Positions 11,360 to 20,950 of a stretch of 64,000 nucleotides of DNA are shown piece after piece (position 1 is the stretch's first letter; each line of letters begins with the position of its first letter). Made by a program: the position numbers and the translations under genes. The DNA is from Allomyces macrogynus ATCC 38327 (taxonomy: Eukaryota > Blastocladiomycota > Blastocladiomycetes > Blastocladiales > Blastocladiaceae): assembly GCA_000151295.1 (NCBI GenBank), contig GG745339.1:613950-677949 (forward strand), in the 5' to 3' direction. Below the pieces are notes generated by a model. It was not told the origin of the DNA and made no database searches. It worked only from the letters and a program-made list of their open reading frames with translations.

Positions 11360-11864
11360 TCACCGGCAGCAACGTATTGTGAGGGGGAGGGGGAGACAAT
11401 TCGGCAAGTTGAGGGAGGAGGAAGTGATTGCCGCGAGCCCGCCGCGCACGGAGAGCAGCGAGGGCAGCGTTGCGGCGAGCAGCGCGGACGGGTGCAAGTC
11501 GTTGGGACGGTAAAGGGGAGAGAACAGGGCGCCAAAGGTAGCAATCGGCTCAGCCAAGAGCGTCAAGTTGTCGTCGGTCCTGGACAAGTGACTGGAGGGG
11601 GTGAAGAGCGGTGAGCAGGTGCGTCGAGTGAAAATGGGAAGAGAGCGGGAGCAGACGCGGTTGGATCGCTCTGAAACGAAGAATTCCGTATTTGCACCGA
11701 CATGGACATGTTCCGGCGCAGTTGACAGGGGTGTCAAGGTATCATCAGCGCGACCGACCGCTCGAGAGCTCGGGAAAGTGGGGGTCATGCGGCAAGCTTG
11801 ACGTACGCTGGGCAGGAGAGTCCAGTTGCAAGTTCTTGGTCAATTGGAAGGAAGCCGAGCGCAT
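11360..11864 (-). CDS. Possible small two-exon gene, unknown
   Basis: This is a weak candidate. A minus-strand frame ending at 11360 contains a hydrophobic, protein-like stretch (TLLAEPIATFGALFSPLY, then LLAATLPSLLSV) with mostly G/C third positions. It can be joined in frame to an upstream exon starting at ATG 11864 through an intron 11806-11671 (donor GTACGT, acceptor GTTTCAG), giving 122 residues with an Arg/Ser-rich start resembling a mitochondrial presequence. Other acceptors nearby (CTCCAG, TGTCCAG) also keep frame with a different upstream frame (ALDALGFLPIDQELATG). I recognise no family. It would be divergent from the gene at 12156. It may equally be chance. Confidence 0.25.
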
Positions 11865-12155
11865 CGAGTGCCCGGAACGGATGCGGGCACTGAAGTTTAT
11901 CTGACCGGGTCGCTGTCGCATGTGCTGTCATGTGATGCGTTGTGATGCGTTGCCAGATCTGCGCCCACGCCACGCGGGGTCTGTCCAGAGAATGTCCGGC
12001 TTGCCCGAGCAACCTCCGCCCGCTGACGACCGAGCCATGGCCGGACGTCAACTCCCATTTCACCTCTTCCCTTCCACTGGTCACGCCGTCCTCTGCCGTG
12101 ACACGCACCGCCCGCACCGGCGCACCACCAACCGCATTTGGGCGCAACCACCAGC

Positions 12156-13366
12156 ATGAGCCACGACTTCTTCTTGCTCGACCCGCTGACCCCGGAAAAC
12201 GATGACCTGTTTGAATCGCTGCCTCCGCCTGACCAGGCTACCAGCGCCACTCTCCCAGAGTTGGCGACCAGACCCTCGCCGCTGACCGATCTCGCGCTTG
12301 CGTCGCGGGTGCCTCAGCCGTCGCCGACAGCACCTGTTTTCCGCACCGTCACGCACGCCAAGCTCAACGTCAAAGACACGCTCAACCACAAGGACAACCA
12401 GGTCCATTTTGGCCAGAAGACGAGCGCTGCGCAGTGGACGTTGTACCTCATGAACAGCTCAGATGCACGGGACGCGAATTTGAAAGTGTCGGTTCCCCCC
12501 AAGAGCGTGTGCAGTCAGACCAAGTCCAAGTCCAAGATTGCGCTCCGACTCCTGGTTGATCTCGAGTTTGACCCGCACGCATCCCACGATGCGTACTACG
12601 AGTTCAAGTTGCACATCGATCGCTCGTGTGCAGCTGGCGCAACAACGCTTGCTGTGCTGTGCCATGCCGTTCATGGCTCGCAGCTTGGCAGCAAACGGGT
12701 GGAGCTGGAGTGCGAGTTTCTGTTTCAATTCGCCGCGATAAAGGCCGCTGACGTACTCACGCCGAGCATGAGTGTGCGGTCTCTGGTCCGATGCGGCGGT
12801 GAAGAGCTGGCCAAAGTGCAAGTCGTTGAATGTGCGTGTGATCTGCTCTTTGGGTACCCGTGAGCGAGTTGTCGGTTTCAGTCTGACGTTCCCTCCTACT
12901 AGTGCCGACGTCGATTCATTGTTATTCGCTGAGGACAGGGCTGCGCAGGAAAGAGGTGGCAGCCGCTGGCTCTGCAGGCGAGTCGGCTAATGCGTCTGAT
13001 GGGTCTCCGCGCCCGAAACGGCGGCGCTGCACCAAGTCCGCGGCTCCTGCGACAGCGCCTGATGCTGCTCCCGCGTCTGCTACCAACGCTGCGGCGGCGA
13101 CGGTTCTCACTGCTGCCCCCTCGCCGGTCTCTTTCTCTGCAGCGGTTATTGGCTCTGCTCCCTCGTCAATTCCTGGTCCTGCTTCCGCGACGGTCGCTGA
13201 TTCTCTTCGCGCGACGGTTTCCGATGCCGTTGACGGACCCGTGCGCTGTTACCTCCCCAACGATATCGTTGAGGTGGTGCGCGCGTACTTGCGCAAGGCC
13301 GACGAGATCATTGACTTGTTGCAAAAGGTGCGGGGTGGAGAAGATGTCGGTAAAGTCGGCAAGTGA
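12156..13366 (+). CDS. Uncharacterised two-exon protein
   Basis: Exons 12156-12859 and 12949-13366 give 373 residues. ATG 12156 was chosen because the frame 5' of it lacks an earlier ATG. The donor is either GTGAGC at 12860 or GTACCC at 12854; both are phase 2 and both work with the acceptor GCGCAG at 12948. The first part is a folded-looking domain rich in beta-type sequence (VKDTLNHKDNQVHFGQK, QWTLYLMN, ELECEFLFQF). The second exon has a basic cluster PRPKRRRC suggesting nuclear import, an Ala/Ser/Pro linker and a C-terminal helix (IVEVVRAYLRKADEIIDLL). I recognise no family. Short 3' sequences of this gene recur near 15.1-15.3 kb. Confidence 0.6.
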
Positions 13367-16260
13367 TTTGACGAGTGAGGCAAGAGTTTTGGATGTGTCG
13401 CAGCGTGTCTGGTTACGACATGGCCCGCGGGTTGGTGGGGGAGAGCTCAACTGTCGACGCGCCGTATTTGTCATTTTTATTGGCCGCCGGCCGTATGTTG
13501 GTTCTCTTTGTGATTATTTTGGATACCGGTTGAGAATGTGCGGGATGCATCCTTGATCCATCCACGTGCATCACCATTTTTGATTGTTCGTGCAGCGTCT
13601 GTTCTTCTGTCCAGGGAATTATATTTTTGCTACCTCAGTCGCTTCGAGTTGTGGCTCTGCATGAAATTAAGCAGAAGTCATCCCAAAGGAGTCTGTCATG
13701 ATGAGCGCTACTCCTCGCAGCTCTGTCTGACCAAACGAACGCTCTGAGAGGGCCTGTCACAACTCAAAAACAACACAGCACTCCTTTCCGGGTCCGTCTG
13801 TCGGACATATTTGACCTGTGTCCGACTCAAGCATCATACCTGCCAGTTCGCCGATCTTACCCCCGTCTAACACTTTTCATGCTTTATCGTCAGAGAGGTT
13901 GCTGGTCAGGGCACAGCCAATGTCGTTGCAGTGCTCGATCATGCGCGGGCGGCTGCACGACCTGCTAAGCGACCGGTTCCCCGCGGGTCGCGCGTGTTTG
14001 TGCGGATTCTCGCGCCGCGAGAATGAATTTGCCAGGGTCCTCACTCGCTCGCCTGTCAACGTTGTCGCCGTTCACGACCTGTCTGCCGGTGCGCAGCCCG
14101 GCGACCAATTGTTGGGCCGGCTCAGCCCGGACCGCTGTGATCCACCGGCCTTCGTCCTCGCACGTGCTAATTCCATCGCACTGCGTTGCGTGCAGTTTGG
14201 CGAGAAGGGAGGCGCGGCTCGTGACGCCGTTGCGTCGGGAAGACTCACTGCGACGCTGATTCGGCGGGTTTGTTGGTTGGGAAGGAGATAGGGTGATTAG
14301 TGGAAGGTGGGCTGATGGCGCTTTTTGGGCTGCTCTGCAAGCACCTCGTCCAAGTGATGGTCGCTCGCATTCTGTTGACTGCCGAGGCTTACTTTGCTCT
14401 CTCCTCCATGCCTGGCTCCTTCACGCTTGGATATTATTGAATGGAGGGAGTTTCTGTTTTACAACATGAATATCACAGCGCCCTTTGGAACAACCACCAT
14501 CATCGGTTTCTTGTCAGCTGGGCGCGCGTGGTTATATCCAATCATTTTCGAGTGAGCGATGTGAGGATGCTTTGACGCTAGCCTGGACGTTGCCCTGGGC
14601 GCGTCTTGGCGCATTGGAATGTCTTGCGCCCACAGGTTGGACTCTGCGGCGGACACGCTGCGACAAACTTGGTCAAGGATGTGTGCACATAGGGCATGAA
14701 CCGCACAGTAAAGACTCGGCGGACGTGGGCCAAAGAGTGCTGGCCCCAGAATCTCGCACACTTCGGTGTGCCAGTTTGGCCTCTATATATCAGATAGCGG
14801 ACCACACATTGAGTTGATGCCGCAGGGGCAATGGCATCTTAACAGCTGTTGCGCAACAGTCGCAACTATTGTATTCGACAAGCCTTGCATTATGAACACT
14901 GTCATTGCTAAACACCAGCCTCTTGCACGCGGCATCGGCCTCTTGCTTGCTTCCGCTTTCTCAGACACCACCTCGGATTGGCATTTTCTTCGTCGAGTAG
15001 TTCCCGCACCTGCTCTTTGGCCATGTTCACGACCGGCCCATGGGCCCCCACCCATACTGCTGGGTTCACTCTGAGGCGCGCGTTATGGGCACGTCGCTCA
15101 GTGGGCAAGGTGCTGGTGACTTCGACAAGTGATTTGAAATGCGGCACGCAGCTCAGAGCGCTTTGTGGCGGGCACATTTTGATGCGTGCCTCACTGGGGA
15201 CAGGCGGGTGCGCGCTGGGTTGGACGACCTTGCAGCTGTCGTTCAGCGAGATAATTTTATTTTTGTTTTGGATACCAGTTGAGAGTTGTGAGCGTTGTAT
15301 TGTTACCTGTTCCAATGCACTCAGTCCAATTTCGTCACGCTTTCTGTTATTCTCCCCTCCCAGCCCTTTCTCAGGCCATAAACATATTCTTTTTCTGTTC
15401 TGGATGGTCCAGGCGCATCGCGATGGATGAATTTGTTGTACGTTCTTCCGCCTTTTTAGTTATCGGGTTGATTTGTTATGCTGCCTCTGTGATTTCAGTG
15501 ATTTCGCATTCGCGAACATGTGAGATGTGGGAACATCGAAACGGCCAGGCTGGAATCTTGAACATGGGTGGTCAAAAACACTCAATGGTCGTGTGTGTTG
15601 CCAAATGGAAAAAAAACAGAACCAGTCAAGTCAGAGTGATGGATGTTGTTCAATGATGATGCAAAGCTTGCTTCAATGTGAGTCCTGCAAGATGGATAAC
15701 CAAGCAGATCATTCAGTCACATCTGTAATTCCCTTGATGCTCGCTACTACGAACGGTGTACATTTGACTGGACACATCCAGGAGCCCAGCTCTGGAATCT
15801 ATTGCAGAAAGCCTTCAATCCTCTGCGGCTGTCCGCTTGCTGACCCGCCTCCAAACCCGCGAACATGAATCAGCCTTGCTTGGACATGAGCCGACCATGT
15901 TCCCTTTCTGCTTGGACCGGGCGGGCGAGTTGGGGTGAGTTGCTTTGCATGATTTCTTGACTAATCAGTGCATAGTAAAAACTCGAACTTTGTTTGCACT
16001 GTTCTCCACGTCATGAGTCGCCAGTAACATGGAACTAAATGCGCGAGCCCTATTTCTCTTCGCTTTCGCGTTTCGATGGGCCTGTTTGAAACCCACAGCA
16101 AACCGCTCGTCTTTACTCTATCCGCTTCGATTCTCCTTTGCACTGGACACTACATTCGCAATCGAGCCATCTAGACAATCTCAGACGTCGAAGAAGACTA
16201 TCATCTCAAGTGCTTCCACATTCTTGCCGACCATTTCATCGTTGTAAGTGACCAAGAAAC
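13367..16260. other. AT-richer desert with gene fragments
   Basis: About 2.9 kb without a convincing intact gene. Base composition is clearly lower in GC than the flanking genes, except for a GC-rich patch at about 13950-14260, whose frame (about 157 codons, no ATG at its start) matches nothing I know. It contains the dioxygenase fragment at 15001-15126 and short copies of the 3' end of the gene at 12156. The last 300 bp must include the promoter of the F-box gene. Confidence 0.5.
15001..15126 (+). pseudogene. Fragment of a DOPA 4,5-dioxygenase gene
   Basis: Nucleotides 15001-15060 match exon 2 of the intact dioxygenase (20504-20563) at 51 of 60 positions by my count. The encoded peptides agree at 18 of 20 residues (FPHLLFGHVHDRPMGPHPYC here). 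Even the preceding acceptor is kept (GAGTAG here, CTGCAG there). After this block the frame runs on without similarity to a TGA at about 15130. I find no sign of the exons encoding YDVHVYW or the IHPHSGD region within several kb. It is therefore a partial duplicate or the last recognisable exon of a decayed paralogue. Most of the substitutions are silent. Confidence 0.7.
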
Positions 16261-18582
16261 ATGGCTGTACCACCAAGCTCTCTTTTGAACCAAACCCACA
16301 GAAAGTTGCATCTGCTCGACTTTTCCAATGATATCCTGAGTCTGATCGCAGAACACGTTGCTGATATTCGTGGTTCGATCCACGAAAATAACAAGCTGAA
16401 TGGCCAAAGTAGGGCCAGTGTCGACAACAACGATTACAACAACTCTTTTGATGATAGCGATGATGACGACAGCCATACCACTGATATTCCCAAGCACGAT
16501 TTTGTACCTGTGGGCTCGTCGTTGGCTCGTTCCTTGTTGATGCTGCGCACTACATGCACGACTTGGCATCGTGTTGTGAGCTCCATTTTGCGTTGGCATC
16601 TCACGCTAGACCTTGACATCGCATGGGATCGGGCGGTACCATGGCCAACGTACTACCGCTTTGTGATTGCTCCACCAGATTTCGGTCCCACTGGCATCGC
16701 TTGGTCACCCGAGTTGTTCCTCGAAGAGCGGCCAGCCGCAAACGAACTGACGCCCATTCGCAATGCCATATCGCCAAGCACGGTGGAGTGTCGAAATTGG
16801 TCCAACATCAACACGGATTGCGTGCGTTCGATGTGCCTGAAGCGATCTCGGCGGCGGGGCCAGTATCTCGCTGGGGCCAACGAAGATATGAGGATGTTGC
16901 AGGTCGCTCATTTGGGTCTCTCGACGATTCTTGCACGCATGGCTGCCCGGTTCCGCCATCTCGCTGTGCTTCAAGTGGACGTTCTTCTTCCTGTGACATC
17001 GCTCGTCTTGGCTCTTGCTGTCCTGAGCCCGACCCTGAAAGTGCTCTCGCTCACGACCAAGCACGATTGGAACGCGGCCGCGACTATGATCTCTTTGCCG
17101 CACCTGCGTGAGCTGTACCTGGCCGTGCAGAATGTGGGCCACGGCAACGACGCGTTGCAGGCCCTTGTCACGGCGCCAAGGCTCAAAGAGTTGCAGTATT
17201 CAGCGGAAACGATCCACCCTGATCTCTTCGACAACCACTTCTTTCAGTTCCCCGGTCTGGAGAAACTCAAGGTCAAGGGCAAGCTGGTGAATGTGAACCA
17301 GGTCACGCGCACGTCGTCTGGAATGCCATCCGTTACAGCAGTTGCGTGGTCCAGGCTGCGGTCAATGATAGTACCCACAGATATTTATACGCGCATTGCC
17401 TCGAGGCCAGGAAAACTGACCCTGCCGTTCCTCGAGACCCTCACGGTGTTTGGTCATGCTGTTGTTGACATACGACTGGAGCGTCCACCATGGACTCGTT
17501 GGTCAGCAATGCCACATTTGACGCGCGTTCAGCTCAAACTGATGGTCGTTTCTCCATTGTTCTTGGCCGAACTCGCATGGGCCGCTCCGCATCTTGTAAC
17601 GCTCGACGTTCTTCAGTGCTCCCTCCAAATTAACAGCCTCGAGCCACATCCGCATTTCACGTTCTCGGCTCTGCAGCAGCTCCACATTGGCGGCAACGAC
17701 GTGATTGCTTCCTTTGTTGCAACCGCCGACGCTCCTGCCCTGACCGCGCTCGATATTGATTTGGACGCATTGGAGACGCCAGTTCCGATCCTACCGTGGC
17801 CAACAATCGAGACTTTGACGCTCCGATCCACGTCTGCTTGGCACAGTGGAGATTCGATCCTGATCAGCGGCGCAGACCTTGATGCTTTGCCACGACTTGC
17901 AACGTTGAACCTGCAGCACTCGGTCTCGTGGATTGAAACGGGACTACCCATGCTCCGCACTGTGCAGCATCTTGTCGCGCCGGCCCAGATCATTTCGGAC
18001 CTGGCCGCGTCCCAGTGCCCGTGCAACGCGGAAACAATCGAAACGACCGACTACGACTTGCTCCGTGCAGTTCCACCGTATGCCCCGCTTCGCCGTGTTT
18101 TGACCTATGTTGTCCACCCGGCGGCGCTTGCTTTACTCTCACGGTTCACGACGCTCACGGACGTGCGGCTCCGCTCAGTCGCTGCCCCTGTCACCGGCCC
18201 GCTCTCGCTGATACTTGAGTACCGCAGCCAAAACCCGCTTTGGCGCGAGCTCCCAGGAATTGAAGCCGAGGCTCAGTTTGCAAGGGCCCTGGACGTGCAC
18301 ATCATGTCCGTCGATGATCCGGCTGAAGCAGCGAGCGAGATTATCGCGGTTGTGCAGTGGGCCGCTGGACTCAAAGTCGTGTACCCAGGGCCGCTTGACC
18401 TTGGTTTCCGCTATCATGGAGCTCGACAAACGAGGCCTGCCGAATGGACCTGTAAGTGGTCGGTCCGCAAGCCGTTTCCAGTCGCTCTGCACGTTGGCAA
18501 CAACACGCCTCTGCGAGACCTGCTTTTGACGGCTTTTGACACGCGGTTGGACCTGACGTCGGTTTCCGCCAAGTTCACATGA
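16261..18582 (+). CDS. F-box/LRR-like protein
   Basis: A single exon of 773 residues from ATG 16261. The N-terminus resembles an F-box broken by an acidic Asn/Asp insertion: LHLLDFSNDILSLIAEHVAD near residues 17-36, and LLMLRTTCTTWHRVVSSIL near 90-108. The rest is a series of irregular leucine-rich units (LPHLRELYLAVQNV, FPGLEKLKVKG, PFLETLTVFG, LPRLATLNLQHS), as in fungal F-box proteins that recruit substrates to SCF ubiquitin ligases. This is the only gene in the window with moderately AT-rich coding sequence and no Pro/Ala tracts. Such genes often form large lineage-specific families. The F-box call rests on pattern alone. Confidence 0.7.
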   Translation: MAVPPSSLLNQTHRKLHLLDFSNDILSLIAEHVADIRGSIHENNKLNGQSRASVDNNDYNNSFDDSDDDDSHTTDIPKHDFVPVGSSLARSLLMLRTTCTTWHRVVSSILRWHLTLDLDIAWDRAVPWPTYYRFVIAPPDFGPTGIAWSPELFLEERPAANELTPIRNAISPSTVECRNWSNINTDCVRSMCLKRSRRRGQYLAGANEDMRMLQVAHLGLSTILARMAARFRHLAVLQVDVLLPVTSLVLALAVLSPTLKVLSLTTKHDWNAAATMISLPHLRELYLAVQNVGHGNDALQALVTAPRLKELQYSAETIHPDLFDNHFFQFPGLEKLKVKGKLVNVNQVTRTSSGMPSVTAVAWSRLRSMIVPTDIYTRIASRPGKLTLPFLETLTVFGHAVVDIRLERPPWTRWSAMPHLTRVQLKLMVVSPLFLAELAWAAPHLVTLDVLQCSLQINSLEPHPHFTFSALQQLHIGGNDVIASFVATADAPALTALDIDLDALETPVPILPWPTIETLTLRSTSAWHSGDSILISGADLDALPRLATLNLQHSVSWIETGLPMLRTVQHLVAPAQIISDLAASQCPCNAETIETTDYDLLRAVPPYAPLRRVLTYVVHPAALALLSRFTTLTDVRLRSVAAPVTGPLSLILEYRSQNPLWRELPGIEAEAQFARALDVHIMSVDDPAEAASEIIAVVQWAAGLKVVYPGPLDLGFRYHGARQTRPAEWTCKWSVRKPFPVALHVGNNTPLRDLLLTAFDTRLDLTSVSAKFT

Positions 18583-19002
18583 CGGCTCCCGACCACGGTC
18601 AAGCGGTACCGTTTCGAATCCCTCAGCACAAAGGTGCTCTCAATTGCACGAGGCCCAAGGCTTTTGATAATATTCAACAAATGCTCAACCGAATACACGT
18701 TTTGCAACTCAAACGATGAACGTTGCAACCGACTCTTCACTCTGCAGTTCGTCCTCGCGCCAAGCAAGGCGCGCCGCCGACATGGAATGCATTCTCATCC
18801 CAAACCCGATTCCCCACCGTTAGTCGGCGAAATGAGTGAACCAGCAGCGTTTGCATGTCAGTGGAATGGCGCTCCCGCCGTCCAACCACCCAACGGCCAT
18901 TGCTCGAGCATGACCACCATCCAACCACCATCTCGGACGCACTTGCCGCTGCAGCCAAGTCAACAAGGCGTGCGCCAAGTCCAGCCGACCCTGTGGCCCG
19001 AT

Positions 19003-19063
19003 CACCACCACCACCACCACCACCACCACCACTACCACCACCACCACCACCACCACCACCACC
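19003..19063. repeat. (CAC)n microsatellite
   Basis: About twenty CAC triplets with one TAC interruption. Depending on frame and strand it would encode poly-His, poly-Thr, poly-Pro or poly-Gly. It ends exactly at an ATG (19064) in the context CCACCATGCC. Confidence 0.95.
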
Positions 19064-19766
19064 ATGCCCACTCGTGCCGACACTGCGCTCGTCACGTTCA
19101 AGGACCTGCTCTTGCGCGTAGTGCGCATGCGCGCTTCCAAGACGCCAAGATGCAGTGCTCACGTACGTTTCTCAGGTGTTCTTTTCCATGTGGATGGTTG
19201 GTTGGATCGAGTGTGAATGTCGAGGCATGCATGAAACTGATCTCTGCATTCTCATCTCAATATTCATAGCACGCTGCAAACGGCGCACACACGACCATGG
19301 GGTCATCTCGTTTCTCGTTCTTTGTACATTTGTTGCTGTACGCACCGCACTTGTGAATCGTGACCTGGGACCTGTGCGCCAATATCAAGTGCATGTAAAT
19401 GACCAACTTGCTCACGTTCTGTCCATAGATTTTTATTGATTTTCCGCGGTGCTACTGCAGCTCCTGCATGCTGTTGCCGGGCGCGTGCGTGCTGTTCTTG
19501 TCGATTCTCCCAGTTCCCACCCGCTGTGCCCCGTCTTGGGGGGATGCTCTGCCAACGGCCCACCGGCAATCGTTTGTGCAGGCGCCCCCCGAGTTCGGAC
19601 GAGCACTCTTTGGGTCGCGTGAAGGGATTTGTGACTTGACGGCACAAGCACGTTGGGCACGGGTGCACAGTTGCATGGACCCGTGTGTTGGTTCGCTTGG
19701 CTGATTTATTTCGCTCTCCTCTCGCGCTCTCTTCCCTGTTCTCCGACAAATCTCCTGTCATTGTCT

Positions 19767-19787
19767 CCCACCCACCCACCCACCCAC
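19767..19787. repeat. (CCCA)5 short tandem repeat
   Basis: Five tandem CCCA units followed by CAAAACCCCC. This is a simple repeat of no obvious function. Confidence 0.9.
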
Positions 19788-20175
19788 AAAACCCCCATTA
19801 GGCAACCCTTTCGTTCGTGAAGGTTCCTGCTTGAGTGCGCATTCACAGGACCCCATCCTTTTAGGGTTGCTTATCCCAATATGTATTGAAAAATACAGTG
19901 GATGATGCGTCCAGCGAGGCGTATGACACGTGTGGGGAAGTGTGAGGCTTCTCGGCAAAACGGCCTTGCTTGTCATCCCGCACCACGCTCGCGACACGAT
20001 CGTCATCAAACCGACAAATTGACTTGCAGCTCGATGCATTGGCGCCAACATTGCATTTACCGTCGAATGACCGCGTCCAGGTTTTAAGTCGACGTCGCCC
20101 GCGCGATGTTTGGTCACCAACCATCACACCAAGGGCGTCACATCAAGCTGCGGCCGCCGACCCTCTCGTCCTCCA

Positions 20176-20856
20176 ATGCAATTGCCAGCAAGTTTTACCC
20201 GGCTCGCGCTTTTCGTCTCAACTGCTTTCTCTGGTCTTGTTCCGACGTCTACACCAAGCGCCGCATCCGCAAAATCCATGTCGACCTCGCCCGCATCCTC
20301 CACCAACGACGCGTCGCGCCCCGCCGTCAAATGGCCCGAACCTATCACGTCCTACGACGTACACGTGTATTGGCTACCGTCCTCGAAGAAGCAGCGCGCC
20401 GAGGCTGTGGCCATGTACCGCAAGGCGCAGCAGCTGGTACAGAGAGTCGAAAAATTATTGAACACCACGATCATGAACTGACTGGCATGCCCACGGTCTG
20501 CAGTTCCCACACCTGCTCTTCGGGCATATTCACGACCGGCCCGTCGGCCCGCATCCGTACTGCATGTATGAAATTGGTAAACATTTCGGCGCCATCGGCT
20601 CTATTTGCGATGATTATGACCTGATACGTAACGTTTTCACTGCTTTCAAGACATCCACAAAGCCGAGGACTTCAGTCGATTTGTGCCGTGGGTCGCGCTG
20701 AACCATGGTTCGCTCAGCGTGCTCATTCACCCGCACTCCGGAGACATGGTCAAGGACCACACCGAGTACGCGCTCTGGCTCGGCGAAAAGGTGCCGCTCG
20801 ACGTGGGCATGCTTCAAGAGTACCAAGATTATTTGACGCGTCGTGGTGAGCTGTAA
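20176..20856 (+). CDS. DOPA 4,5-dioxygenase-like protein
   Basis: Exons 20176-20436, 20504-20576 and 20651-20856 give 179 residues. Extradiol dioxygenases of this family open the ring of DOPA (betalain precursors in Amanita) and related catechols using Fe(II). Conserved parts are visible in order: ITSYDVHVYW, FPHLLFGHIHDRPVGPHPYC, RFVPWVALNHGSLSVLIHPH and HTEYALWLGEKVPLD. The His residues of HVYW, GPHP and LIHPH are the expected metal and substrate ligands. The first 30 residues (FTRLALFVSTAFSGLVPTS) could be a signal peptide; ATG 20278, in frame, would give a cytosolic form. Donors are GTACAG and GTAAAC. It is convergent with RAD4, 94 bp apart. A partial copy lies at 15.0 kb. Confidence 0.87.
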
Positions 20857-20950
20857 AGCGGTGCGTCGAGTGCGAAATGATCGCTGTTCTTTGTAAATAT
20901 ACATCTTCATCCCGTGACGCGACCTACTCCACCATAAATCCACCCTGAAA

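Larger units (their letters stand above)
18583..20175. other. Intergenic region with simple repeats
   Basis: About 1.6 kb between the F-box gene and the dioxygenase. It holds a (CAC) tract, a CCCA tract and several short GC-rich frames. A small candidate exon starts at ATG 19064 directly after the CAC tract and could splice at GTACGT (19163), but I could not find a partner exon with family support. The region just 5' of 20176 must serve as the dioxygenase promoter. Confidence 0.45.

Noticed and set aside
18605..18640. tRNA-like B-box sequence TTTCGAATCCC
   Set aside because: No matching T-stem, acceptor stem or A-box could be folded around it.
18634..19269. His-rich plus-strand frame over the CAC tract
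   Set aside because: It has no supporting domain, and its poly-His comes only from the microsatellite. It ends without splice or family support.
19064..19640. Small spliced candidate gene starting at ATG 19064
   Set aside because: The only in-frame partner exon (from about 19461) needs a 298-nt intron, much longer than neighbouring introns, and the product has no family resemblance.
19767..19787. CCCA repeat as an internal telomere-like sequence
   Set aside because: The unit does not match the TTAGGG-type telomere and is only five copies long.
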